Shown: piece after piece, positions 25,434 through 37,552 of the stretch | Position numbering within the stretch: the first letter of the stretch is position 1 | Layout of the letters: every line of letters begins with the position of its first letter | Source: Streptomyces xinghaiensis S187 | GTDB taxonomy: Bacteria > Actinomycetota > Actinomycetes > Streptomycetales > Streptomycetaceae | Assembly: GCF_000220705.2 (NCBI RefSeq) | Contig: NZ_CP023202.1 | Span: forward strand, 682,001-746,000 | DNA: 64,000 nt | Direction: 5' to 3' | Notes under the pieces: model-generated | The model's database searches: none | What the model saw: only the letters and a program-made list of their open reading frames with translations | Told to the model about the DNA's origin: nothing | Program-made: the position numbers and the translations under genes

Positions 25434-26919
25434 CCCTGTCCACCGAGTCGTCACTGTTCGGACGCGCGGCCCGCGGCGCCGGCGCCTCTCCGTTGATGCC
25501 GCTCTGGAAGGCGGCCAGCCACAGGCCCGGCTTGACCTGCTCCGCTGCCGCGGGCGGCCGGGGCGGAGCGGCTGACCGGGCGGGCGCCGCGGCCCGGGGG
25601 GCGACACCGGGGTGCCGGCGGCGGCGCTGCGGCAGCCCGTTGGCGTTGCGGCCGACCGCCGCGGGGTCCTCCTCCATGGCCGCTCCGTTCGGCCGGGGCA
25701 GCGGCGTCGGCGTGGGCCGCGTCCTGCGCTTGGGCGGCGGAAGGGTGGCGGCACGGGCGACGGAGCCGCCGGGGGTGGGCGTGGCCGTGATGAGGTCCTG
25801 CGGGACGATCAGGACGCAGCGGACGCCCCCGTAGGCCGAGGGGCGCAGCGACACCTGGAAGTCGTGGGTCTGCGCCAGCCGGCCCACCACGGCGAGGCCC
25901 AGCCGGGGGGTTTCACCGAGGTCGTTGAGGTCGATGCCGGCGGACGCCTGGGCCAGGACGCGTTCGGCGCGGCGGCGGGCCTCCTCGGTGAGGCCGACGC
26001 CGGCGTCCTCGATCTCGACGGCGATGCCGGACTGCACCTCGACGGCGGTGAGGTGGACCCGGGTCTGCGGGGGCGAGTAGCGGGTGGCGTTGTCCAGCAG
26101 CTCGGCCAGGGCGTGGATGAGGGACTCGACGGCGGGTCCGACGATGGCGGCCTCGGCGACGGAGTGCAGGTCGACCCGCTGGTAGTCGATGATGCGGGAC
26201 ATGGCGCCGCGCAGGACGTTGAAGAGCGGTACGTTCTGCTGCCACTGGCGGCCGGGACGTGAGCCGCCGAGGACGGCGATGCTGTCGGCGAGCCGGCCGA
26301 TGAGGGCGGTGCCGTGGTCGAGGTGGAGGAGGTCGCCGAAGAACTCCGGTTCGTTGCCGTGCCGGTCCTCCATCTCCCGCAGGTCCTGGGCCTGCTGGTG
26401 GACGATCGCCTGGACGCGGCGGGCGATGTTGACGAAGGCGCGGTGGGCGGATTCGCGCAGGTCCTCCTCGGCGCGGACCGCTTCGAGGACCGAACGGAGC
26501 ACCGCCTCGTGGGCGGCGTGGAACCGGGGGTCGGCGCCGGGTGCGTAGGCGACGCCCTCCAGCACCTCCTCGACGGAGGCTCCGCGCTGGAGGCGCTCGA
26601 CGGCCACGGGCAGCAGTTCCCCGGCGAGCCGTTCGGTCTCGGCCTCCTGTTGGGCGAGGCGGCGGCCGAGCGCGGCCTCCTGTTCGGCGGCGCGCCGCCG
26701 CAGTGCGTGGATCAGGCGTCCGCGCCGTACCGCCTCGGCCGCGGCGATCGCCACGGCGGCGGTGGCGACGGCGCCGCACCAGGCGACCGGGGCGCGGGCC
26801 CCGCCGGGGACGCCGAGGACGGCGACGACCGCGCAGAGAGCCGTCACGGCGGGTGGGAACAGCCACAGGAGCGCGGAGGCGGGCCGCCGACCTCCTGGTG
26901 ACGAGCCGGCACGAACCAT
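25426..26919 (-). CDS. cvnA: conservon 1 sensor histidine kinase-like CvnA
   Basis: A 497-aa membrane sensor. Two hydrophobic helices (about 15-40 and 46-64) are joined by a very short external loop, followed by a coiled-coil region rich in Glu, Gln and Arg (66-110), a nitrate-sensor-like helical domain and a HATPase_c domain with N-box ELLDNATRYSPP (Asn277) and G1 box EDAGVGL. His202 in DHGTALIGRL is at the phospho-acceptor position. The C-terminal 120 residues are Pro/Arg/Ala-rich and probably disordered. ATG 26919 is chosen because AAGGG lies upstream and the frame before it is not protein-like. It is the first gene of the minus-strand conservon; the AT-rich stretch at 27060-27230 should hold the promoter. 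Confidence 0.9.
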   Translation of the reverse strand: MVRAGSSPGGRRPASALLWLFPPAVTALCAVVAVLGVPGGARAPVAWCGAVATAAVAIAAAEAVRRGRLIHALRRRAAEQEAALGRRLAQQEAETERLAGELLPVAVERLQRGASVEEVLEGVAYAPGADPRFHAAHEAVLRSVLEAVRAEEDLRESAHRAFVNIARRVQAIVHQQAQDLREMEDRHGNEPEFFGDLLHLDHGTALIGRLADSIAVLGGSRPGRQWQQNVPLFNVLRGAMSRIIDYQRVDLHSVAEAAIVGPAVESLIHALAELLDNATRYSPPQTRVHLTAVEVQSGIAVEIEDAGVGLTEEARRRAERVLAQASAGIDLNDLGETPRLGLAVVGRLAQTHDFQVSLRPSAYGGVRCVLIVPQDLITATPTPGGSVARAATLPPPKRRTRPTPTPLPRPNGAAMEEDPAAVGRNANGLPQRRRRHPGVAPRAAAPARSAAPPRPPAAAEQVKPGLWLAAFQSGINGEAPAPRAARPNSDDSVDRDE

Positions 26920-27378
26920 CAATGTCTCAAACCCTTGCGGAAGGAATAGGGGTGTCGGCCGGTGCGTCGGGGCACCGGCGGGGGCCGCCGCCGCAATCCG
27001 CGCGTTCCCGGGAAGGGCGGCGCCGCGGCAGCCGGGGGCGGCCTGCGGAAATCGCCGCAACCCGCCTGCGAGACATGGAGCATAGCCCTTTCATTCTTCC
27101 CGACGGGATGAAGATGTCCTTTTCTCAGGAATATGCTGTTGGACCTTTCACATCCCATAAAAAAGTGGTCGGACTTTTGCACCAGGATTGCTTTACCGAT
27201 CCATTCCGTCCGGTAATTCCGGGCTGACCTGTGGGAATACCCCGGTCCCCCGGACGGCGCCGTCCCGGTTCCTCCGGCTGCCTCGCCCGAGTGGTGAGCG
27301 GACGCACCCCGCCACAGGCTGGTGATCGCCTGTCTGTCCCCATCCGGCACCCCCTTCGACGCGCGGCGAGGTCCGGCC
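26920..27378. other. divergent promoter region between conservon 1 and the GT-C gene
   Basis: 459 bp without a convincing gene. About 27060-27230 is strikingly AT-rich for this genome, including AAAAAAG near 27161. A minus-strand CTATGCTCC (with TATGCT at 27079-27084) also occurs upstream of conservon 2. Plus-strand signals for the GT-C gene were not resolved. Confidence 0.55.
27079..27084 (-). promoter_or_regulatory. candidate -10 element upstream of conservon 1
   Basis: On the minus strand TATGCT lies 160 nt upstream of the cvnA start and is embedded in GGGCTATGCTCC. The conservon 2 upstream region carries GGGTCTATGCTCC. No convincing -35 box is seen at 16-18 nt, so an alternative sigma factor or an activator is possible. 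Confidence 0.35.
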
Positions 27379-29031
27379 ATGCAGCCACCACCGGTCACCG
27401 GCACCCGGGACGAGCGGCCGCGGCGGCCGCGGCGGACACCGGGGCGGATCCCCTGGCGCCGGCCGCGGCGCGCCCCGCGCGGCGCCCCGGCCGACGGCGC
27501 CGTGCCCGGAGCCGCCCGGCCCGGGACCGCCGTCTCCGGGAGCACCGGCGCCGGGTGGACCGCCCGCGCCGTGCCGTACGGTCCCGCCGCCGTCGCGGTC
27601 CTCTTCACCCTGGCGCAACTGGTTCTGGTCGTCCCCGGCACCGGCCTCGGCTGGGACGAGACCGTGTACGTCAGCCAGGTCAGCTCCCACGCGCCGGCCG
27701 CGTTCTTCAGCGCCCCCCGCGCCCGCGGCATCACCTATCTCGCCGCGCCGGTGGCCGCCCTCACCGACGCCGTCCCGCCGCTGCGCGTCTGGCTCGCGCT
27801 GCTCAGCGGGGCCGGGCTCTTCCTCGCCCTGCGGGTGTGGCGCGATCTGCTGCCGGCGGCGGTGCTCACCCTGGCCGGGGGCCTCTTCGCCGGGCTCTGG
27901 GTCACCCTCTTCTACGGTCCGCTGGTGATGCCCAACCTCTGGGTCGCGCTGGCCGCACTGTTCACCACGGGCTGTCTGCTGCGGGCCGTGCGGAATCCGT
28001 CCTCCCGGTGGGCCCCGGCCGGAGTGTGCGCGGGGGTCGCCCTCGTCGCCCTGATGCGCCCCTCCGATGCCCTGTGGCTCGCCCTGCCGCTGGGCGCCGC
28101 CCTGCTGCTGGTCCGCTCCTGGCGGCGCCCGCTGCTGCTGGCCGCCCTGGTGGCGGGCGGCGCGCTGGGCAGCGCGGAGTGGATCGCCGAGGCGTACAGC
28201 GCGTACGGCGGCTTGGCGGCCCGGCTGAGCCGGGCCAGCGAGATCCAGGGCCACCTCGCCCCGTACTTCTCCGTGGACGACCACATCCGCGCGCTCGGCG
28301 GCCGCACCCTGTGCCGGCCCTGTGACGTGCCCTGGCGGAACCCGGGCACCGGCGTCTGGTGGTTCGCCCTTCCCCTGCTGGCCGGCGGGGGCGCCCTCGC
28401 GGCCCGCCGCACCCGCCACCGGGCCGAGATCCTGCTGCCCGCGCTGACCGGGCTCGTGCTCGCTCTGCCGTATCTGTTCCTGGTCGGCTACGCGGCGCCC
28501 CGCTTCCTGCTGCCCGCGTACGCGCTGCTGTCCCTGCCGGTCGCCCACGGCCTGTTCCGGCTGGTGCGGTGGGTGCGGGAGGCCCGGCCCGGGCTGCGTC
28601 CGGCCGCCGCCGCGCTGTCCGTGACGGTGCTGGGCCTGCATCTGGGCGTGCAGTTCACCGTGCTCCACTCCACGGTGTCCTCCTTCCGGGTCAACGGAGA
28701 GAGGCTGGACCGGATGGCGGCCGAGCTGGGCCGGCAGGGCGTCCGGCCGCCCTGTGTCGTCTCCGGCCCGGACGCGGTGCGGATCGCCTTCCGGGCCGGC
28801 TGCTCCTCGCGGCAGGTGGGCGGGCACGACGGCAGCATCACGCACGCGGCCCTGCGGGCGACGGCGGAGACGCGGCCCGTCGCCGTCCTGGTGACGAACG
28901 GCGCCGATCCGCCGCCGTACGCCCGGGCCTGGCGCTCCCGGCCGCTGCCGGACTTCGGACCGTGGCGGTTCCGCGCCTATCTGTCACCGGCGGCCCGGCC
29001 GGACACCGGCCCGGTGACGGCCCGGGACTGA
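27379..29031 (+). CDS. GT-C type membrane glycosyltransferase (GT39/PMT-like)
   Basis: A 550-aa polytopic protein with 10-12 hydrophobic helices after an Arg/Pro-rich cytoplasmic N-terminus of about 60 residues. The first external loop carries GLGWDETVYVSQVSSHAP, with the acidic residues typical of GT-C glycosyltransferases that use polyprenyl-phosphate sugars outside the membrane. The soluble C-terminal domain of about 130 residues may bind acceptor. The exact donor and acceptor are unknown. ATG 27379 is chosen because downstream similarity and hydrophobicity fit; an upstream in-frame start near 27322 is possible. It is monocistronic, ending at a strong hairpin. Confidence 0.75.
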   Translation: MQPPPVTGTRDERPRRPRRTPGRIPWRRPRRAPRGAPADGAVPGAARPGTAVSGSTGAGWTARAVPYGPAAVAVLFTLAQLVLVVPGTGLGWDETVYVSQVSSHAPAAFFSAPRARGITYLAAPVAALTDAVPPLRVWLALLSGAGLFLALRVWRDLLPAAVLTLAGGLFAGLWVTLFYGPLVMPNLWVALAALFTTGCLLRAVRNPSSRWAPAGVCAGVALVALMRPSDALWLALPLGAALLLVRSWRRPLLLAALVAGGALGSAEWIAEAYSAYGGLAARLSRASEIQGHLAPYFSVDDHIRALGGRTLCRPCDVPWRNPGTGVWWFALPLLAGGGALAARRTRHRAEILLPALTGLVLALPYLFLVGYAAPRFLLPAYALLSLPVAHGLFRLVRWVREARPGLRPAAAALSVTVLGLHLGVQFTVLHSTVSSFRVNGERLDRMAAELGRQGVRPPCVVSGPDAVRIAFRAGCSSRQVGGHDGSITHAALRATAETRPVAVLVTNGADPPPYARAWRSRPLPDFGPWRFRAYLSPAARPDTGPVTARD

Positions 29032-29050
29032 CGGGCGGCGCACAGCGGAA

Positions 29051-29094
29051 GGCGGCCCTCCGGGACAGCCGTGAGGCTGTTCCGGAGGGCCGCC
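29051..29094. terminator. 20-bp stem-loop, bidirectional terminator
   Basis: Positions 29051-29070 pair with 29075-29094 with a single G-T wobble and a GTGA tetraloop. It lies between the convergent GT-C and M23 peptidase genes and is the most stable hairpin I see in the window. Confidence 0.85.
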
Positions 29095-29124
29095 CTGGTG
29101 CGGTCGCTCCCTCGGCGCCGTCCG

Positions 29125-29862
29125 TCAGAGGGTGACGCCGCGCTGCTTCAGGAAGGCCACCGGGTCGATACCGGAGCCGTAGTTCGGGGTGGTGCGGGTC
29201 TCGAAGTGCAGGTGCGGGCCGGTGGAGTTACCGGTGGAACCGACCTTGCCGATCTCCTGCCCGGTGGTCACCTGGGTGCCGACCGGAACGGTGATCTTCG
29301 ACAGGTGGGCGTACTGGGTGAAGGTGCCGGCGTCGTGCTTGACCACGATGTTGTTGCCGTACGAGCCACCCCAGCCGGCCTGGACCACGGTGCCCTCGTG
29401 CACGGTCTTCACCGAGGTACCGGTCGGCGCGGCGAAGTCCTGACCGGAGTGCTTGTTCGCCCAGCGGTCACCACCGATACCGAAGGTGGAGCCCTTCACA
29501 TAGCTGTCCACCGGCTTCACCCAGGAAGCGGGAGCCTTCGCGGCGGCCTGGGTGACGGTCTCCCGCTTCGAACGGTCGGCGGCCTCCTGGCCGGCACGCT
29601 CGGCGGCGGCGGCCTCGGCCGCGGCCTTGCCCTCGGCGGCCTTCTTCTGCGCCTCGGCCTGGGCGGTGACGGCCTCGGACGCGGCGCGCGAGTCGGCGGC
29701 CTCGGACGCGGTGGTCCCGGTGGCGGGGTTCTCGGTCTCGCCCTGGGTGCCCAGCGCGACTCCGGTCCCCAGCACGGCGGTGGCTCCGACACCGGCGGCC
29801 ATGAAGGCGGCGCGGCGGCGCAGGGGAGTCATGTCGGTGAGGATCTGAGCGTGCTTGAACAT
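29125..29862 (-). CDS. M23-family metallopeptidase, secreted
   Basis: A 245-aa cell-wall hydrolase. After a basic stretch, a hydrophobic signal helix (AAFMAAGVGATAVLGTG, about 19-36) leads to an Ala/Glu/Lys-rich coiled-coil spacer (50-105) and a C-terminal LytM/peptidase_M23 domain. Zinc ligands are in HSGQD and HLHFE, so the enzyme should be active on peptidoglycan cross-bridges. GGAGG lies 9 nt upstream of ATG 29862. The 5' leader contains nested inverted repeats, suggesting post-transcriptional control, in line with the riboswitch regulation known for several streptomycete wall hydrolases. It is monocistronic. Confidence 0.92.
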   Translation of the reverse strand: MFKHAQILTDMTPLRRRAAFMAAGVGATAVLGTGVALGTQGETENPATGTTASEAADSRAASEAVTAQAEAQKKAAEGKAAAEAAAAERAGQEAADRSKRETVTQAAAKAPASWVKPVDSYVKGSTFGIGGDRWANKHSGQDFAAPTGTSVKTVHEGTVVQAGWGGSYGNNIVVKHDAGTFTQYAHLSKITVPVGTQVTTGQEIGKVGSTGNSTGPHLHFETRTTPNYGSGIDPVAFLKQRGVTL

Positions 29863-29884
29863 CAGGAGTTACCTCCGAAGTGGG

Positions 29885-29936
29885 GGGTTTGCGCGTTTCG
29901 CGGATTTCGTCCGCTTGCGCCCTACCTTGGTAACCC
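29885..29936 (-). promoter_or_regulatory. structured 5' leader of the M23 peptidase gene
   Basis: Three nested complementary pairs lie 22-74 nt before the start codon: outer GGGTT/AACCC (29885-29889 with 29932-29936), middle GCGC/GCGC (29891-29894 with 29917-29920) and inner GCGGA/TCCGC (29900-29904 with 29910-29914). On the minus strand TTGAAC occurs just upstream, with TACCAA 17 nt later. It could be part of a riboswitch or attenuator, or a promoter region; I cannot match it to a known riboswitch consensus. Confidence 0.4.
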
Positions 29937-29940
29937 GCCC

Positions 29941-30558
29941 CGCCCAGGGGTTCAAGCACCCCCACTCCTACCGGAGGCCGTAGCCGGCACCCCCGCGCGC
30001 CGGCTGAGGAATCCCGCCGTCGGCACGCCTGCCGCGGCCGCCGGACCCGCCCTCCCCGCGCGGGAGAACCGGCGCGCTCCCCCGCTCCCCGTCCCGCAAA
30101 CACGCCGCTTGGGCCACCGTCCGGTCACGCCCCGCACACACGGCGCCCGGGAGCGCTCCGCACCGGGGCGGGGCCGGGCCCCCGGGTCTCCTATCGCCCC
30201 TAGTACGTGAGGCGGGCCACGTGCGGCAGGTCACCGGAAACCAAGGTCATCGACTTCTCGGAGGGCTTTCCGGGGCTCCGTGAGCGGTGCTCCGCGGGGC
30301 CCGCACGGGCGACCGGGAGCCACGGGGCCGGCACTCCGCGCGAGGGCCGGGGCCCGGGAGAGGCCGGGCAGGGCAGGCCGGCCGGCCCCGCGAGCGGAGG
30401 GCCGGCGGCCCGGCAGCGGAAGGAGAAGCGGGGACAGCGGCCACGCCCCGGTATACGCGCCGGGAGCCGCCCCGGCCCCACCGGGACGGGGCCGGGGACG
30501 CGGACGGGGACGCGGACGGGGACGGGGACGCGGCAGCGGGGCCGGGTCCCCGTCCGGC
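29941..30558. other. non-coding region between the M23 peptidase leader and cobN
   Basis: About 620 bp with no supported gene. It should hold the distal promoter of the peptidase and the 3' end of the cobN transcript. Near 30490-30540 there is a run of degenerate tandem units of the form GGACGCGGACGG. A short motif ACGTACTAGGGGCGATAGG (minus strand, near 30190-30210) is a possible promoter element. Confidence 0.45.
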
Positions 30559-34296
<3,738 letters not shown>

Positions 34297-34604
34297 TCGC
34301 TTCGCGGTGTCGTGGCGGACCGGCGGGCGGGCCCGGCCTGCCGGAGGGGATCGGCGGTGCTCCTGGCCCGGGCGGGGCGCGGCCGGAGGCGGGCGGGCCG
34401 GGCGGAGTCCGGTGGTGCGGAGTCCGGCCGGGCCGGGCGGTGCGGGGGCCGGACCGGGGAGACCGGCGCCGGGGAGCGCGGCGTGCGGAGACGCGGCGTG
34501 CGGGAACGGGGGGTCCGGGACGGAGCCGTGGAGGGTGTCCGGGAACGACGGAACCGGGGGCGGCGGAGCCGGCCACGGCAGAGCCGAGAGCGCATGCGGC
34601 AGCG
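34297..34604 (-). other. leader between cobalamin riboswitch and cobN
   Basis: 308 nt separate the end of the riboswitch from GTG 34296. On the minus strand GAGGAAGG is followed 11 nt later by an ATG near 34587 whose frame, very rich in Arg and Pro, stays open for about 100 codons to 34287, overlapping the cobN start by 10 bp. It might be a translated leader; composition makes chance openness equally likely. Nothing else is seen here. Confidence 0.35.
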
Positions 34605-34771
34605 TGCCTTCCTCGGGGTCCTCGCCCCGGGTCGGTGGCGGACGGCGGGAGTTCCTGACTCACGCGGCGGTGCTGCTGCCGCGCTCACAGTGGCGGGACC
34701 GTGCCGGATTCACACCGGCTTCCTCCCCTGGCGCCGTCCATGGCGTCGTCGGACCCGCTCGGGGCCCGACG
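34605..34771 (-). promoter_or_regulatory. adenosylcobalamin riboswitch upstream of cobN
   Basis: The complement of 34686-34723 is the classic B12 box: GAAGCCGGTG, GAATCCGGC, then GGTCCCGCCACTGT. Further downstream on the minus strand comes GAGTCAGGAACTC, matching the conserved CAGTCAGGA element, and then GGGGCGAGGACCCC, a short hairpin ahead of GAGGAAGG. A TATGCT -10-like hexamer (34775-34780) lies just upstream. It should repress cobN when adenosylcobalamin binds. Confidence 0.9.
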
Positions 34772-35092
34772 GTGAGCATAGTAAGGGCAGCGGGGCGGCT
34801 CGCGGCACGGTGCCTCCGCGGCCGGCCGGCCGTGACCGAGAGAACACCGGCCGCCGGGGGCCTCCGGAACACCGGCGCGCATCGCACCATCCCGGTCCAA
34901 ACCGGAAGGGTTTCCGGCTCCGGACACGGGCCGTCCGGCCACCACGGCGCGGAAGCCGGTGCCGGGCCGGCACCCGCCCCCGATCAGGGATTTCCGGGGC
35001 TGCGGGGAGCCCCGCCCGGGCGGCGCCGGTCCCCGGCCACCGCCGTCCGCCCGCGACCACGAGACCCCACGGGACCCGCCCGCCAGCATCTG

Positions 35093-35098
35093 TATGCT
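35093..35098 (+). promoter_or_regulatory. cobG: candidate -10 box giving a leaderless cobG transcript
   Basis: TATGCT ends 7 nt before ATG 35106, so transcription would start at or next to the start codon. No GA-rich ribosome binding site precedes that ATG, which fits leaderless translation. The -35 region (around 35070) is only weakly like the consensus. Confidence 0.4.
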
Positions 35099-35105
35099 CG
35101 CCGCC

Positions 35106-36923
35106 ATGCCCTCCCCCGCCACACCCTGCCCCGGCGTGCCCGGACCGCCCCGGCGCAGCCGCGACGACGCCTGCCCCGGTGCTTTGCGTCTGCACACCGC
35201 GGATGACGGCGCCCTGGCGCGCATACGCCTGCCGGGCGGTCTCCTGACGAGCCGTCAGGCGCACTGTCTCGCCTCCATCGCGGAGGATCTGGGAAACGGG
35301 GAACTCGAACTGACTTCCCGCGGCAATGTGCAGGTCCGCGGGCTTCCCGGTGATTGCGGTCGCCAACTCGCCGACCGGCTGCGCCCCGTGGGACTCCTCC
35401 CCTCGGACACCCATGAGCGTGTCCGGAACGTGGTGGTCTCCCCGCTGACCGGACTCGACGGCAGGGGCCGCGCGGACGTCGGGGGGTGGGTCCGCGAACT
35501 GGACGCCCTGCTCTGCGCCGACCCGGGCGCGGCGGCGCTTTCCGGACGTTTTCTCTTCGCCGTGGACGACGGGCGCGGGGATGCCGCCGCGCTCGGCGCG
35601 GATGTGACGATCATCGCAACACCCGGCGGCGGTGCGGAGCTCCGTACCGGGGCGGGCGGCCCCCGGCTGCGGGTCGCGGCCGAGGACGCGGCGCGAGCGG
35701 CCGTAGCCGCCGCCGAAGCGTTTCTGCACGCCGCGGCGGAGAGCGGCACCCGGGCCTGGCGCGTCCGGGACCTGCCGCACCGGGGCGCCGGACCCGGCGC
35801 GGGCGAAACCGGTGAATCCGGCGGGCGAGGTGGGCCCGGTAAGTCCGGTGGCTCCGGCGAACGCACCGGACCGCCTTCCGCCTCCCCGGCGTCGTCCGGT
35901 GACCCGGCCCCGCACGCTCTGGACGAGGCTCTGCTGGGGCGTCACCTCTCCCGTGCCGGTGTCGCCTGGACACCGGCCGGGCAGCCGCCGCCGGGCCAGG
36001 GCCCGCGCGAGGGCGACGGCCCCGCGGCCGGCCCCGCACCCGGGCTGATCGGTGCCCCCGGCCCCGGCGAGCGGTGCGCCCTGTCGGTGTCCGCGCCCCT
36101 GGGCCGGTACACGGCCGCCCAGTGGCGGCTGCTGGCGGAGACGGCCGCCCGCTCGGGTGACGCGGAGATCCGCACCACCCCGTGGCGCGGGGTCGTCGTC
36201 CCCGGCCTCTCGCGGGACGCGGGCCCCGCCGCTCTGCGGCGGCTGGCCGGCGCGGGCCTCGTCACCGCCCCCGGCTCCCCCTGGTACGCGATCGGTTCCT
36301 GCGCCGGGCGGCCCGGCTGCGCCAAGTCCCTGGCGGACGTACGGGCCGACGCCGCGCGGGCCGTGGGAACCGGCCCCGCGGAGCGTGCGGCGGTCCCCGG
36401 CGGCCCGGCCGCGGCACCCGCCACAGCCGGTACAGCCGGCGTCCCCGCTCCCCCGGCCGGCGCCTCCGGCCGCCCGGATGACGCCTCCGGCCCTCCGGCC
36501 GGCGCCGCCGCGTCCGGTGACGGCACGGCGGCGCCCCTGCCCGTGTACTGGTCCGGCTGCGAGCGCCGCTGCGGCCGTCCGGGCGACGGCGGCGCCTGGA
36601 TCGACGTCCTCGCCACCGGCGACGGCGCCTACCGGGTGGCCGTCAACGGCGCGCTGCCGGGGGGCCGTACGGCGCCGCGACCGGTGCGGGTGCCGCCCGG
36701 GCGGACCGCCGCCGCCATCGCGGCGGCCCGCGCGGCGAGCACCGCCGGCACCGGGCCCCCGGCGCACGCCACCGGCGCGGCGGACGGAACGAGCGCCGCA
36801 CCGGGCGGGGCGGACGGCGCCGCCGGCCCCCGCGGCGAGGACAGGCCCCAGCGGCACAGGCACCCCGGCCCTCCGGACGGCACCGGCGGCCCGGACGGCA
36901 CGACACGAGCGAGGACCCCGTGA
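35106..36923 (+). CDS. cobG: precorrin-3B synthase CobG
   Basis: About 605 aa. CobG uses O2, a 4Fe-4S centre and a non-haem iron to convert precorrin-3A to precorrin-3B, marking the aerobic route. Two ferredoxin-like half-domains are present: LPGGLLTSRQ...LTSRGNVQVRG at the N-terminus and ALSVSAPLGRYTA in the middle. Cluster-binding cysteines are in SCAGRPGCAKS and SGCERRCGRP. The protein is about 150-200 residues longer than usual because of Gly/Ser/Pro-rich insertions at about 235-285 and between the two cysteine motifs (about 420-475), and a low-complexity C-terminal tail. It overlaps cobH by 4 bp (GTGA). Confidence 0.9.
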   Translation: MPSPATPCPGVPGPPRRSRDDACPGALRLHTADDGALARIRLPGGLLTSRQAHCLASIAEDLGNGELELTSRGNVQVRGLPGDCGRQLADRLRPVGLLPSDTHERVRNVVVSPLTGLDGRGRADVGGWVRELDALLCADPGAAALSGRFLFAVDDGRGDAAALGADVTIIATPGGGAELRTGAGGPRLRVAAEDAARAAVAAAEAFLHAAAESGTRAWRVRDLPHRGAGPGAGETGESGGRGGPGKSGGSGERTGPPSASPASSGDPAPHALDEALLGRHLSRAGVAWTPAGQPPPGQGPREGDGPAAGPAPGLIGAPGPGERCALSVSAPLGRYTAAQWRLLAETAARSGDAEIRTTPWRGVVVPGLSRDAGPAALRRLAGAGLVTAPGSPWYAIGSCAGRPGCAKSLADVRADAARAVGTGPAERAAVPGGPAAAPATAGTAGVPAPPAGASGRPDDASGPPAGAAASGDGTAAPLPVYWSGCERRCGRPGDGGAWIDVLATGDGAYRVAVNGALPGGRTAPRPVRVPPGRTAAAIAAARAASTAGTGPPAHATGAADGTSAAPGGADGAAGPRGEDRPQRHRHPGPPDGTGGPDGTTRARTP

Positions 36924-37552
36924 CCGGTTACGCGTACGAGAAGGACGGGGCGGCCATCTACCGCCAGTCCTTCGCCACCATCCGCGCCGAGGCGGACCTC
37001 GGCGGCCTGCCCGCGGACGTGTCCCGGGTCGCGGTCCGGATGATCCACGCCTGCGGCATGACCGACCTCGTCGGCGACCTCGGCTACACCCCCGGGGTCG
37101 TGGCCCGCGCCCGGGAGGCGCTGCTGGCCGGGGCGCCGGTGCTCTGTGACGCGCGGATGGTCGCCAGCGGGGTCACCCGCAAGCGGCTGCCCGCGGACAA
37201 CGAGGTGCTGTGCACCCTCTCCGACCCCGCCGTTCCCGCGCTGGCGCGCGAACTCGGCACCACGCGCAGCGCCGCCGCCCTGGAACTCTGGCGCGACCGC
37301 CTGGACGGCGCCGTGGTCGCCGTCGGCAACGCGCCGACGGCCCTCTTCCGGCTGCTGGAGATGGTGGCGGAGGGCGCGCCGCGCCCGGCGGCGGTCATCG
37401 GCGTACCGGTCGGCTTCATCGGTGCGGCGGAGTCCAAGGAGGCCCTGGCCGCGCACCCGTCGGGCCTCGAACACCTGGTGGTGCGGGGGCGGCGCGGCGG
37501 CAGCGCGATGGCCGCCGCCGCGATCAACGCGATGGCGAGTGAAGAAGAATGA
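36920..37552 (+). CDS. cobH: precorrin-8X methylmutase (CobH/CbiC)
   Basis: A 210-aa enzyme that moves the C11 methyl group to C12, converting precorrin-8 to hydrogenobyrinate. The family is well conserved here: Y(E)KDGAAIYRQSFATIRAEADL near the start, RMIHACGMTDLV containing the catalytic histidine, and VGFIGAAESKEAL near the end. Length is normal. GTG 36920 lies within the cobG stop, and its own stop overlaps the cobIJ start by 4 bp, so cobG-cobH-cobIJ form one translationally coupled operon. Confidence 0.95.
   Translation: MTGYAYEKDGAAIYRQSFATIRAEADLGGLPADVSRVAVRMIHACGMTDLVGDLGYTPGVVARAREALLAGAPVLCDARMVASGVTRKRLPADNEVLCTLSDPAVPALARELGTTRSAAALELWRDRLDGAVVAVGNAPTALFRLLEMVAEGAPRPAAVIGVPVGFIGAAESKEALAAHPSGLEHLVVRGRRGGSAMAAAAINAMASEEE

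Noticed and set aside
27075..27227. Small plus-strand ORF in the AT-rich region
   Set aside because: About 50 codons with poor GC third-position bias and no ribosome binding site; the stretch is better explained as promoter DNA.
29863..30240. ydaO c-di-AMP riboswitch assignment
   Set aside because: Association with a wall hydrolase is suggestive, but I could not find the conserved sequence blocks, so it is listed only as a structured leader.
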